DNA of 41,242 nt, taken from NCBI GenBank assembly GCA_002081555.1, contig KV921103.1, forward strand, positions 2,064 to 43,305. The letters are read 5' to 3'. A program made the position numbers and the translations under genes. The notes beneath the pieces are model-generated. The model was not told the origin of the DNA. It made no database searches and was given only the letters and a program-made list of their open reading frames with translations. Shown here in pieces: positions 1 to 11,305 of the stretch; position 1 is the first letter of the stretch, and every line of letters begins with the position of its first letter. The stretch is from Protostelium mycophagum. Lineage: Eukaryota > Evosea > Variosea > Protosteliida > Protosteliaceae.

Positions 1-2688
1 CACCACGGGTAAGACGAGAACCTTTAGAAGACGTCGACTGCATCTTTCTGAGTCTCATATCAGGTCTTGGATTCGCATCCTCTATATTACACCAACTGCC
101 AGAGATCTGACTCAAGCCGTCCTCAAAGGTAACTAATAATATAGAATTGAACGTTGGCCACGGTTCAATACGTCGTCTTTAAATTGTCTTACTTTCAGTC
201 GTTGGATCGTTGTCCATCCCCGCCACTTCCAAGCCGTCTATAAGGTAATTTTATACGTCCAAATAGAACAATTGGCCTCTGGGCTTTCATAAGATTGGTT
301 CATCTTCACATTTTCTGACTCTCATTTCAGATTGTATCTCATGGCCACCTCAAACGAAACTCTTGCTGACCAAATCACCGATGCAATCACCGCTGCCAAC
401 CCTGCAGACAAGAAGATTCTGCATAGAGCTGTAGATCAGGCTCTTAAGGACGCTGCAAGATCAACGCTGAGAGAATGGGCCATCACCACCAAGTTTGATG
501 AAATCAGAGCCTACAAATCGCCAAATGCCCCCGCCGGTGAGTATTCCTCCTTTATTCTCTATATTCTCGTCGTGGCGTCCCCAGGGGCCTCTATGGGGCT
601 CTATGGGTCTCTCAGGCTCTAGCTCGCATAGCGGCGGCTAAGAGGGGTCATTTTGGCTGCGTCACGTGACTTGATCATTTACGGGAATATAGAAAATTTG
701 CTATTGTACATCAATTTGTTATTTTCGCGTGGTGTCCTGGGCACTTCGGCCTTGGCTTATGTCAACGGCCTTGTCTTCTACTTTCTTCTTCTGCTCTGGG
801 ATTGATATTTCACAGGACTTCCTTCGGAGATAAATCGGATATTTAATAGCTACCCTAAGCGGAAGCTTGAAATTCCTATCAAAAACCGATACCAGGCGAG
901 AAAAAGTCTGGTCAATCTTGTCCTCCACAACTGGAGGAAGCGAGACTCTACAATGATTCAGGATCATCAACTAGGCTACATCTGTGGCCAGAGCGGTATT
1001 GGAAAGACTACTCTTCTTACGCTTCTTCCCCAAGATGTCTGGATCCACGCCAACTCGGCTTCTTTCGCAGTACGTAATATTTTCACTTCATTTTTAATGA
1101 ACTGAACCATCTAATGTTGGACAGGTTGAGACACCACAGAAACACGAAGAACTATTACTGGCATTAAACACAGCAGTCCATGTATATGTGGATCTTAATA
1201 ATGGTGATCAGATTCAAGAGGACGACAAGACACCACGCAACATCGTCGGTTCTAGGGTTTTCTCTCATGTAGTGCACGGTCAGACCTGGGGTTCTCGTGG
1301 CTGCACACAACTCCAATCTTCTTCATGCAATCCGGAGGCTGTCTTTCAACTAATAGGAGAGCATCTCAAGACTCACGGTGACCACTGGCGGATCTTCTAT
1401 CTCTTCTTTGACGAGTGTCAAAATATCACCAAGACCGAGGCGTACCTCCGTCAATTCACCGGTGGAATCAGTTCCCTACTCGGAAACAACTCGGGCGAAG
1501 ATCCAGTGGCTCACCGATACAAGCTGTGCTTAGTGCCTATCTATGCCGGCACCGTACCAAGAGATCAAATTCAGAGTTTTGGAGCGATCAGTGGACTAGA
1601 CCCCACTGCAATCTGGATAGATCTATTAGATCCAGATCAAGCACTCGACGCATTCAGCTCTAAGGTCACCATCCGACACCGCATGCTCGAGGATCCAAAA
1701 ATGAAGTTGGTAGTTAAGGGAATCTCGGAAATATTATTCTGAAATAATATCCTGAAATATTATCAGTCCGACACTGTGATTTCCTCGATGGGAGAATCAG
1801 GAAGGGTGATAACGCTAGCCGCGCTCACTAATACTACGATCACTCATCAGTTACACAATGTGCAATTTATGGTAGATCTGAGAAACGCCATTCATCGCGG
1901 TTGCATCCAGATCACTGATGATGCGAGAGTTTCGATACCGCACTTTCTCTTTGAGAAGCTCATCACAAAATTCATGATTCCTTTTGACCTTCCCGCTGTA
2001 ACGAAAGATACAACATGGCAGGAGTTTGAAACAGTAATATTTATTTTAATGAGATCGTCCTGATATGATTTACTGAACAGAATAGACGATCGCCCAGTAT
2101 CAGGCTCTTCGTGTAGCGTACTGTGGCTGCAGTATTGAGTCCATACTACCGGGTGCAATTGTGAGGGCTGGAACTCAACTACCGGAACTGTCATGTCCCA
2201 ACCTGGGCTTAATCAAAGACGATTATCACTCAGTACACCAGAGCCACTACGCACCGCCCCTGGACCGCCCTGAGGGCGTCTCCCTCTGTCTCACGGGTAA
2301 CCCCGTCTTTGACATACGCATGACGTTTCGCGATCAACATCAACAGCGATACCTTATATGGGAGCAAGTACATCATGGAGGTAAATAATTATTATCTTCA
2401 TCTTTAATTTGCATTTGTATTGATCATTAAGCAGCATTAAATGCAAAGAGCTCAAAATCAGTAAATTGGAACATGATCTATAATTGGTATAAGGACGCAA
2501 GCATTGTACAGCGGGAAACACTTCAATTTCCAAATCCACCACTCCTTGTGTACATCACCAATAAACCAGCTGACAAGAACAGCAACTTGATAGGAAATGT
2601 GCCCCAAGATCTTGCAATAATTACACGGGATGAATTTCATAAATTCTTCCCACCTCTCCTTCACCAAATTGCTCTATACACTCAATAA
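1..2688 (+). CDS. crinkler/RHS-like P-loop ATPase, 5' end outside the window
   Basis: A multi-exon gene whose start lies left of the window. By frame and GT-AG sites I read exons at about 1-8, 64-127, 199-244, 331-536, 816-1069, 1125-1709, 1767-2033, 2086-2380 and 2435-2688, joined in phase. The protein carries a Walker A motif (GQSGIGKTT, near base 990) and a Walker B-like segment ending in FFDECQN (near base 1410), so it should bind and hydrolyse ATP. An Arg/Lys-rich stretch (NWRKRD) precedes the P-loop. This layout, a helical N-part, then a P-loop NTPase, then a long divergent C-part, resembles crinkler (CRN) and trypanosome RHS proteins, which act in the nucleus. The family call is from layout and is moderate; the ATPase call is firmer. 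Intron 537-815 is five times longer than the others. Alternative: another STAND-like NTPase. Confidence 0.6.
537..815 (+). other. unusually long intron of the crinkler-like gene, with palindrome
   Basis: The donor GTGAGT at 537 and the acceptor CACAG ending at 815 join the flanking exons in phase. At 279 nt it is far longer than the 46-86 nt introns around it. It holds near-repeats of CTCTATGGG (about 588-612) and a 10-bp perfect palindrome GTCACGTGAC (661-670) with an E-box core. No coding sequence in it could be supported. Confidence 0.6.
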
Positions 2689-2999
2689 AAAATTCTAACC
2701 TCCTTCTAAATTTCTTTTGATTTGTTGAGTGTGAGCACAGCAAAATAATTCTGGCTTAGGTTATCAAGACCTTTAACTCAAAGGCAGAAATATAGTGTTT
2801 TTGCATCTATCTATCAATTTTGCTCAAATATGTCATTATATTGATAAATTTAATGATTTTTACATATAAAAAACTACTACTATTTGGCATTATTTTTTGG
2901 AAAATTGCAAAGTTAGGCAAGACCAAGTTCAATGATTAAAAAACAGAACCAACACAAAAACACCTGTTTCTGTACATCCTTAGATTAGAGAACTATCTT

Positions 3000-3163
3000 A
3001 GGATATTTTTTTATTAAAGTGTAGATTGGCTAAGTATATCAATAATATCTTGGATGAACAAGGATATCTACCCTCCCCTTTATTTTGCAGCAGCAACATG
3101 TTTCACACCAGTATCCATCTCTATACCCTGCCACTTGTCTCACTCTTCTATTATGTTGAAAGG
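3000..3163 (+). repeat. dispersed repeat, copy A
   Basis: This stretch matches the reverse complement of 8872-9033 over about 165 bp with few mismatches. Both begin with AGGATATTTTTTTATT and end with GTTGAAAGG. The 3' half (from TATTTTGCAG onward) is the best conserved. There are no terminal repeats or target-site duplications that I can see. It may be a short mobile element or a piece of a degraded gene family. Confidence 0.75.
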
Positions 3164-3376
3164 GCACCTTGGGTGGATGATAATCCATACTTGTTGGTGT
3201 TCTCAACAAATGAAAGTTCACAAATTCCAGGATCTGTTGGCAATTCATCTCAACCATTGTCAAAATTATAGCAAAGGCTCTGTAACTTCATCTTTGATCA
3301 AAAGAGCACACATGAGCCAACTGACATTTCAAAAAATGAGAGGCCAAACTTGTGGTTGAACGTTATTACCTTTAAA

Positions 3377-3524
3377 ACGTCTTGATGTGAAATCTTCAGA
3401 CAACCAAGAGACCTGAGATTTCATTAAAATGTTAAAAATGTAAATCAGCCACGTCTTGATGTGAAATCTTCAGACAACCAAGAGACCTGAGATTTCATTA
3501 AAATGTTAAAAATGTAAATCAGCC
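3377..3524 (+). repeat. perfect 74-bp tandem duplication
   Basis: Two head-to-tail units, 3377-3450 and 3451-3524, are identical; both start with ACGTCTTGATGTGAAATC and end with AAATCAGCC. A partial third start (TGACGTCTTCAAG) follows at 3525. Identity between the units implies a recent duplication. It lies about 290 bp upstream of the F-box gene. Confidence 0.9.
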
Positions 3525-3815
3525 TGACGTCTTCAAGACAATCCAGCTGTTGTCTTACCCTCTTAGAGGTCGTCCGAGTGATATGACCTTCCGGTTTGTG
3601 GGCAATTTTTTTTCTTGGTTTGTTGAGTCAGGAACGAAGTGCGTATCACCAACTCATGTTAGACTTCTCCTCCCCCGAATTCTAACTGCTCAAAAGGTTG
3701 AACTACCAACAGAAAGACGCACCAAAAATCAGGTCTCGCGTTTTTAACTGTTGTAGACGGATTGGTTTTCGTCCGGAGGAAAATCGGTCGGACGAGCATC
3801 TGCCGGCGAACTCAG

Positions 3816-5526
3816 ATGACAAAGGGCCTTCACCATACAAGCATGCCGGAGATCGCCATTACTTCAGATCATACAGAGCGGTTATCGAAGAGAAGACGCC
3901 TAGACACTGCTGAATGGGAGGACCGGCAGAACTTCGAATTGAATGGGCTGCCAAATGAGCTCTTATTTACCATATTGAAAAATTTGCCACAGATGTTTCT
4001 CGCACTCAACGCATCTCGTGTCTGCAGAAGATGGAAGGATATCATTTATGGAGCATTGATGACCAAAATGGATTTATATGCGAACGAGAAGTACCTTAAG
4101 AATTTCTCCCACAGCTTGGCGTCGGTATCCTACTTCAATCTTCAGTGTCTCATTTTACGGAAATGTGACTGGGTGACGGAGGACACTTTTGAAGCACTCA
4201 CTAAATTTTCCAACACATTACGACATTTAGATGTTAGTGGTTGCAACAAGGTAATTTACCATCCTTCCTAAGGTTTGCTGAATGAGGATTGACCTCTGTA
4301 AAAGGTTCGAGATCACCATCTTGAGCGATATCTCAGTAAGCTCATTAAGCTAAGAGTGCTCAAATTTGGTGCCAAGCAACAGAATCGTTTGAAGCCGGCG
4401 AGTGTGCACTTTTGTGACGGGATCACAGACGCTGGACTCTCTTCCCTATCCTCTTTAGTCAGTCTGAGGCAGTTGTCTCTTGTCAGATGCAGGATCACAG
4501 GCACCAGCTTCGGAGCCTTAAAAACCCTCGCACAACTCGAAGAATTAGATCTTGAATGGACGAAAATCACCGACTCAAGTCTTGCATGCATGTCGCATTG
4601 GACTAGATTGAAGACACTCATCTTGTCCAATTGTAGAAAGTTGACAGATATTGGCATTCGGCAACATATACCGGGACTTTCAACGTTGAGAACACTTTCC
4701 TTTATAAAAACGAATCTCTCAGGTGGGATATTTAATATATTATCTTCTTATACTACTATCCACATACAACTGTGGAAATAAGAACAAATCCGGAAGGAAT
4801 TGATTTAGTCCAGATGAGACCTTGCATCAATTGTCACGTCTAAATTTAGAACGTCTGGCGATCTATTACTCGCCACATATCACCGATGTTGGATTTTTTT
4901 GGATATCGCAGATGTCAACGCTGATTAAATTGAAGTATGAGAATATAGAAGAGAGGAACGTGCACTTAACAGACGCTGGGTTTAATTTACTATCACGGAT
5001 TCCAAATTTGCAAATTCTAAAATTATCGGGATTGGCAGAGGTATTTCATTTCGATGAGATTTTCGAGATGGACTGAATCACATAGGTCACATATAATTCT
5101 CTCGAGAACCTCACCAACTTGAAAAATCTTCGCCTACTTGACCGCATGAAAGAAAGCGGATTCCGGAGGTTACCTAAATCTTTAGTCCAGTTGCACCTCT
5201 CCGGTCATCCTAGTGTCATGGATGCCGCCCTTGGAAAATTATTGCATCTCACCAATCTCATCAAATTGAGACTTTCTGATTTTAGCTCGATAACCCCAGC
5301 AGGACTCGCTTGTTTCTCTGCACTTGAAAAGTTGGAGGTAACCTGTTATTTCTTTCAAATATTGAATCCAAATGCACAATAAAGAATTATACTGAGGAAT
5401 GAACAGGTGTTGAGGATTAGCTGGTGCGACCAGATATCAGCAGAGGCTGCCCGATCTTCTCTTGGTCATTTTGGCGGAAAATTAGAAATTGCCTACGACG
5501 ATGATGAGTGGATCAGTGGTAATTGA
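3816..5526 (+). CDS. F-box and leucine-rich-repeat protein
   Basis: Five exons (3816-4250, 4305-4722, 4814-5040, 5086-5337, 5407-5526) join in phase to about 483 residues. Residues about 43-85 form an F-box (starting LPNELLFTILKNLP, with CRRWKDII at the end), the part that binds Skp1 in SCF ubiquitin ligases. The rest is a run of cysteine-containing/RNI-type leucine-rich repeats of the form L..L.L..C..ITD.GL..L, which in this family form the substrate-binding arc. The start is the first in-frame ATG downstream of a stop; a second ATG at 3843 would remove nine residues. The role is therefore probably substrate receptor of an SCF E3 ligase; the substrate is unknown. It converges on the glycogen phosphorylase gene 117 bp away. 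Confidence 0.88.
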
Positions 5527-5642
5527 GAGTTGTACGAAGAACGGTTTTTAATACATATTTACGGTGACATATTTCTCCTCACATATTTAATTCACTGCTA
5601 GGCAAAAGAACAATCGTTGCGTGATTTATTAATATTGTGGGT

Positions 5643-8452
5643 TTAGCGAGAGTCAGCAGGGCTAGATGTTGCGGATCTGACAGAGTCCTTGGGTGGGGGT
5701 GATGGTTTAACTCCCCAGATGTTCTCAGCATAGTCTCTGATGGATCTATCTGAGGTGAATTTGCCCATACCGGCAGTGGACAAGATGCTCTTCTTGGCCC
5801 ACAATGCCTTGTTGGCGTATACTCTGTCCACCTCCTTGGAGGCGTCGAGGTAAGATCCGAAATCAGCACCCAACAGATAAAAGTCCTTGGGGGGGAAAAC
5901 GGCATCGCAGAGATCAGCGAAGAAAGCTGGGTCACCGAATTCACCAGATCTGATGGTGTTGATAGACTCTTGAAGTCTAGCGTCCTCAATCTTCTCCTTC
6001 ATTCTGTATTCCTTTCTGGTGGCCTCGATCTTGTCGGCAGTAAGTCCTATGGATAGATCAGTTAGATGTCAAGATAGGGTGATATCATACGCACCAAAGA
6101 TGAACATGTTATCAAGACCAATCTCCTCTCTGATTTCAATGTTGGCACCGTCGAGAGTTCCAACAATGAGACCTCCGTTGAGAGCAAACTTCATGTTAGA
6201 AGTTCCAGAGGCTTCAGTTCCAGCAGTGGAAATGTGTTGAGAGATGTCAGAGGCGGGGATGATGACCTCAGCAAGAGAGACATTGTAGTTAGGCATGAAG
6301 GCGACCTTGAGGAGTCCCTTGATGGATCTGTCGGAGTTGACACGCTCGGCGACGGAGTTGATGAGCTTGATGACCTGTTTGGCACGGAAATAACCAGGTG
6401 CGGCCTTTCCGGCGAAAATGACGACCTTGGGGATCTCGTTGGCCAACTCGTTCTTGACGGCTCTGCGTCTGAGCTCGTTGTACTGGTAGATGACCTTCAA
6501 GATGTTGAGGTACTGTCTCTTGTACTCGTGAATTCTCTTGACGTGGACATCGAAGAGTGCCTTTGTGGGGTCAACATCGACGTTGCAGTACTCTCTGAGG
6601 TACTGAGCAAGACGCTTCTTGGCGGCGAGCTTCACGGCCATCCATTCGTTTTGGAAGTTGGTGTCATCGGCGTACTTTCTGAGCTGTGAGAGCTTGTCCA
6701 AGTTGAGCAAGAAGGAATCATCTCCGAGCTTGTTGGTGATCAGCTTCACCAATGGCTTGTTGCAGTTCAAGAACCATCTTCTGGGTGTAATTCCGTTTGT
6801 CACGTTGGTGAATTTTCCGGGGTAAAAGTCGTTGAAATCCTTGAAGAGCTCGTTCTTGATGATCTCAGAGTGGATTGCGGCCACACCGTTGACGTGGTGA
6901 GAGCAAACAATAGCCAAGTGGGCCATCCTCACGGCCTTGGATCCGTTCTCGTCAATGATGGACAGCTCAGATAAAACTCTCTCATCACCGGGGTATCTTT
7001 CAGCAACCTTCTCCATGTGTCTTCTGTTGATCTCGAAGATGATCTCAAGATGTCTGGGGAGAACTCTGCTGAAGAGAGGAAGAGACCACTTCTCCAAAGC
7101 CTCGGGAAGCACGGTGTGGTTGGTGTAGGCGAAGGTCTTTCCGACGATTTCTGCGGCCTCGTCCCAGCCGAGCTTCTCCTCATCCATGAGAAGTCTGAAT
7201 AATTCGGCGGTGGAGATAGTTGGGTGAGTGTCGTTCAGTTGTACAGCGACCTACAATGTCTAAGTAAACAGAAACAAGTGTAGATTCTGACCTTCTCGCC
7301 AAACTTGGTCCAGTCGAGGGTGAATGAACCGTTAGGGTTCTTGGCAGTGAAGGTGGACTTGGATCTCTTCTTGAATCTTCTGATGACATCCTGTAATGTG
7401 GCAGAGCAGAAGAAGTATTGTTGCTTCAATCTGAGCTCCTTTCCTTCGTTGGAGTTATCGTTGGGGTAGAGAACAGAGGAGATGGTCTCGGCTTGTTGTC
7501 TTCTCTCGATAGCCTTGTAGTAGTTACCGTCGTTGAAAGAAGCCAAGTCGAACTCGGTGGTGGGCTCAGAGGACCAGAGACGCAAGTTGATGGTGTTGGT
7601 TGTCTTGAATCCCGGGATGGGGTTGTCATTAGCGACGGCGAAGACAACTTCACCACCCTCCCAGTGGGTACCATTGCAGTGACCGTAGAAGCGAACGGGG
7701 TACTTGACATCGAAACGGGTGATCTCCCAGGGGTTTCCGAACTTGAGCCACAAGTCGGGGATCTCGGCTTGCCAGCCTTGGAAGATCTCTTGTCTGAATT
7801 CTTGTCACTCGAGCCTAACAATTATAAACTGGTACCTGAACATTCCGTAGGTGTAACGGATTCCATAACCCCAGGCAATGTAGTTCTGAGAGGCGAGAGA
7901 GTCCAAGAAACAAGCGGCGAGACGGCCGAGACCTCCATTTCCAAGTCCGGCGTCGAGCTCCTCTTCGTAGAGGTCCTCGAGGTTGAAACCGAGCTCCTTG
8001 AGGGCAGAGGCGTAGTTGCCCTCAATGTTCAAGTTGAGAAGAGCATTTTGAAGGGTACGACCTGTTGGAGATGAGAATTGTGTGAGTTTTGTTGAGTGTT
8101 GAGCCTACCTGTACTCCAAGAGTCTGTCACGAACAGAGTGTGCAGTAGCTTGGTAAGCACCGAGCTGGTCGAATTGTCCTCTATCTCTAGCAAGAGTGTA
8201 TTCAAGGTGGTTGGAGATCTGCTGCTCGATGGAAGGAACGTCGTTCTCAAGATAAGTGCTCATAAGCTCCCATAACTTGGAGCTCTTGGCGATCTGTTCC
8301 TTCTGGATGAGCTCAGAAGAGGAGTCCGAGAATTTTCCTTCTTTCAAGTGGGCCTGAAGGAGATTTCCCTTGGAGGGGTAACGATGAGCCTGAGGCTTTG
8401 AAGAAAGGAAGGCGATCTTTGATTTCATGTCTTTTTGGGGTGCGGCACTCAT
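5643..8452 (-). CDS. glycogen phosphorylase, lacking one internal coding segment
   Basis: Releases glucose-1-phosphate from alpha-1,4 glucan in the cytosol, using pyridoxal phosphate. Exons on the minus strand are 8452-8109, 8061-7836, 7793-7292, 7250-6095 and 6046-5643, about 877 codons, close to the family's 840-900. Hallmarks are the [18 protein letters not shown] block, [24 protein letters not shown] and the cofactor-lysine block [16 protein letters not shown] (lysine near residue 710). Introns 2-4 restore frame exactly. The first intron is odd: exon 1 ends with two leftover bases but exon 2 needs one, and the conserved stretch normally between the VRDRLLEY and GRTLQN blocks (about 24 residues, including a YYLSLEF-type motif) is absent, with only 47 nt between the exons. 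As written, splicing shifts frame and truncates the product. Either an exon was lost in assembly or the locus is damaged. Confidence 0.95.
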
Positions 8453-9073
8453 ATTTAGTGTTACTGTATGGTGGTGGTACTTGAAGCGAAGAGCGTGCGA
8501 GAGTGCTTTTCTCTTTGTGTAAATCCTTCCCGCGACCTGCTCGGTTACTACCGCAGTGAGCAGAAAAGCTGGGGAAATCTCTGAGTGCGACGGTTTCCTC
8601 TTTCCGGGATTGACCTTGTTTCTTGTAGACGCCGAAACTCGAGTTGTGGAGAACAACCCAGTCATATTTAATATCAATGTCTCTGCTATCAATGAAGCAA
8701 CAGTTAGGTTAGGACGAATTCATCTGATCTGTGTGGACAATCATCCCTGACAGCGCATGTTCGTTCATCCACGATGCACATTTTCGCCACATATCGTGGT
8801 ACTTTGTTTGTGATGTAAACGCCGCTGTCATTGGACAAAGCGTGCTCCGGGCAAAGACCAAGTACGCCTAACCTTTCAACAAAATAGAAAAGTGAGACAA
8901 GTGGCAGGGTATAGAGATGGATACTGGTGTGAAACATGTTGCAGCTGCAAAATAAAATAGAGTAGGTATCCTAGCTCACCTGAGATATTATTGATATACT
9001 TAGCCAATCTTCACTCCAATAAAAAAATATCCTTATGGTTCAAGAATAAAGCTTTAATTTGACCAATACGATT
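8453..9073. other. spacer between glycogen phosphorylase and SRP receptor genes
   Basis: This 621-bp stretch holds the upstream region of glycogen phosphorylase and, next to the SRP receptor stop codon, the inverted copy of the dispersed repeat (8872-9033). On the minus strand 8937-8704 stays open for 77 codons and runs from inside the repeat into unrelated sequence; no intact gene is recognisable. Confidence 0.6.
8872..9033 (-). repeat. dispersed repeat, copy B (inverted)
   Basis: Reverse-complement partner of 3000-3163. In this copy the sense strand shows an intron-like unit, CAG/GTGAGC to TTTTGCAG, about 36 nt long, just before the best-conserved half. That suggests the repeat derives from a spliced gene rather than from a simple SINE. 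It sits 40 bp beyond the stop of the SRP receptor gene. Confidence 0.75.
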
Positions 9074-11305
9074 TTATATTCCTTTAAGAAGGGACTTGGT
9101 GACCATCTCTACATTCATCCTGCGCAAGTCCTATTGAGAAATGAGTATGAAAGAATTGAGGTTGAGCATACTGTGTAAGACTGCCCGACACCAAGAAAAA
9201 CGATGGGAGCGCCAGTGGCATAGACCATAGATATCGCTGCACCCACTTTATCGTCAATCGTATCAAACTTGGTGAGTATGATTCCATCTATTATTCTTGG
9301 ATTCTTATCTTTCGATAAATCCACCAGCGCTTGATTGAATTTTGTCAGTTGGTCCACTGCATCATTTCCAACCAAGGCTTCACCCACAAAGAGGACGAGG
9401 TCAGGTAGTACAGTGTTAACCAACTATATCAAATCAACATTTGGGTGAGCATTATCAGAGGATAAATAACCTGAGAAAGAGAGATCATGAGAGGTTCATT
9501 ATCTTGCATTCTTCCGGCAGTGTCAATAAGTACGACATTAATACCCATCGCCTTTGCTATATATCTCAATTCATCTTAAGAATATGCGAATTACCGTGTT
9601 TTAATGCGTCCGCTGCGATACCAGTTGGGTCTGACCGGTACCCTTTCTCATACACCTCTACTTTTAGCCTCCTTGCGTGCGTCTTCAGCTGTTCTACTGC
9701 TCCAGATCTGAACGTATCGCAAGCGGCCAACATCACACTAAGACCATTCTGTTGCAGATAGGAGCAAACCTTCACTATTTTAGTTACTTTCCTTCGAATA
9801 TCTTTAGCTCTACCTTTGCAAGGTTGGTTGATTTTCCGACACCGTTAACACCGACAAAAGTGACGGAGTAAGGCCTATTGTTCTTTTTTGCTTCTAATGC
9901 ATCACGGAGAATATCAATATGGCGTCTTGGAGTGAGTATTCTGACAAGTGCTGATTGCATCGCTGGTCTGATTATATTCTGTTCTTGTCATCATAATGTT
10001 GACGATATGCATTACCTTTATGCTAGAGAGGGAGCTGCACTTCTGTCCCTCCAAGGACTCCGCAACAGAAGAACATAGCTTATCAGCGATATTAGATGCC
10101 ACATTCTTATTAATGAGATGTTGCTTGAATTCCTCCATACTCTGTGCTACATCTTCTCCTTTCAGAACCTAGACTGCTATAAATACAATAATATAATATT
10201 TGCAACCTTGTTTCCCGTAATTCCATCAAAAAAGGATTTAAAAATTCCGCTTGAAAGAGCTTCCTCCTCACGAATCCAGGAGTCGTCTTCCACATCAGTC
10301 ACCCCCACTACCACATTGCTATCCATATCCTTCATCTCCCTTTTGTCTGACCGATCCAGGACCTCTTTAATCCCGCTGCCCCCAGAGGATCCGTCCCAAA
10401 CTCTTGCTTCTTTAGATGTCTTGCTTGCACTTTTATTTCCACTGTTCTTTACGGGCTGCTTGCTCATTTTTGCTGCAAATCTCTCCTTATTCATTTGTAT
10501 TTGCTGTGTCTTTCAATTTCATTTTGTTATTTTATGTGGATCTTATCTGATAGACTTATCCCATAAATAGATCATTTATTCAATTAAAATATATGTAATT
10601 ACCTCCTCCGTAGATAATTCTTGGACTGGAGTTTCGATGGGTTTGTCTTTATCTTTTCCTTGTGCTGGGACATTTGGTTCTTTGATATTCTTTCCTGGCT
10701 TTTGTGATTGTACTTCAGAGAACCTTCTCGGTCCTTTGGAGCTGCGCTCCTATCGATATCAGTTGGGTGTTTCAGCTTAGTAGGGGTTCCGATGTTACCT
10801 TTTGCTTTGTGATGGCTTCTGCTTCTAATTCCTCAAGGATCCTCTGGAAGATCTTCTCAAAATGAATATTCCCCAACTTGTAAATTTCAGCATTGGATAA
10901 TGTTGTATTCAGACCTTCCCAGCACCATTCTTCAATCCGGATAATTGTTGCTTATACATGGTGGTGAATTGTCTCTTCACTGCCTGACTACATCAGCCAC
11001 GTTTTCTGAAAGAGATCACCTTCAATAGATCTTCTATATAAAAAAGTTCAAGAATCTTCTGGTAGACAACGACGAACAAAAGCTCAAATTCATTGGCGAG
11101 AGTCCATTTCAGACGATACTGATCGATATCCACGAACTCTTCTCCTCCACGTTCCTATTCTATCAATAGCGATCAAAGAAAATCAATTTACCTCCAAGAG
11201 GATGTTCTTGATGAAATCATTGACAGGATTTCCCTTCGGTCTGAGAGTTGTGTGAGACCAAACAACAACCCCACCTCTGGTGATGATAGTGAAATGATCA
11301 AGCAT
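9074..11305 (-). CDS. SRPRA: signal recognition particle receptor alpha subunit (SRP docking protein)
   Basis: GTPase at the endoplasmic reticulum that docks SRP-ribosome complexes. Twelve exons join in phase to 575 residues: 11305-11192, 11154-11020, 10983-10915, 10876-10799, 10749-10603, 10503-10207, 10168-10016, 9978-9814, 9769-9595, 9556-9471, 9423-9172, 9130-9074. The N-part is the SX/longin domain (start [16 protein letters not shown]) that binds the beta subunit, followed by a charged linker with the conserved ARVWD stretch. The NG domain has G1 [13 protein letters not shown], the insertion-box motif [15 protein letters not shown]3 [10 protein letters not shown]4 TKFD and the closing GQSY..DLR block. 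Length is a little under the animal protein (about 638). Introns are only 37-48 nt. It shares a 120-bp divergent promoter gap with the Ecm29 gene. Confidence 0.96.

Larger units (their letters stand above)
2689..3815. other. AT-rich spacer with repeats, no intact gene seen
   Basis: This is the spacer between the stop of the crinkler-like gene and the start of the F-box gene. It holds one copy of a dispersed repeat (3000-3163) and a perfect 74-bp tandem duplication (3377-3524). The last 250 bp presumably contain the F-box promoter. Short open frames here show no family similarity, except that 3165-3260 is vaguely reminiscent of the crinkler C-terminus (see findings). Confidence 0.6.

Noticed and set aside
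719-970. 83-codon minus-strand frame near the left edge
   Set aside because: It runs antisense across the exon with the Walker A motif of the crinkler-like gene and has no support of its own.
6234-6689. 151-codon plus-strand open frame with acidic repeats
   Set aside because: It is the antisense shadow of the glycogen phosphorylase catalytic exon and is caused by its codon bias.
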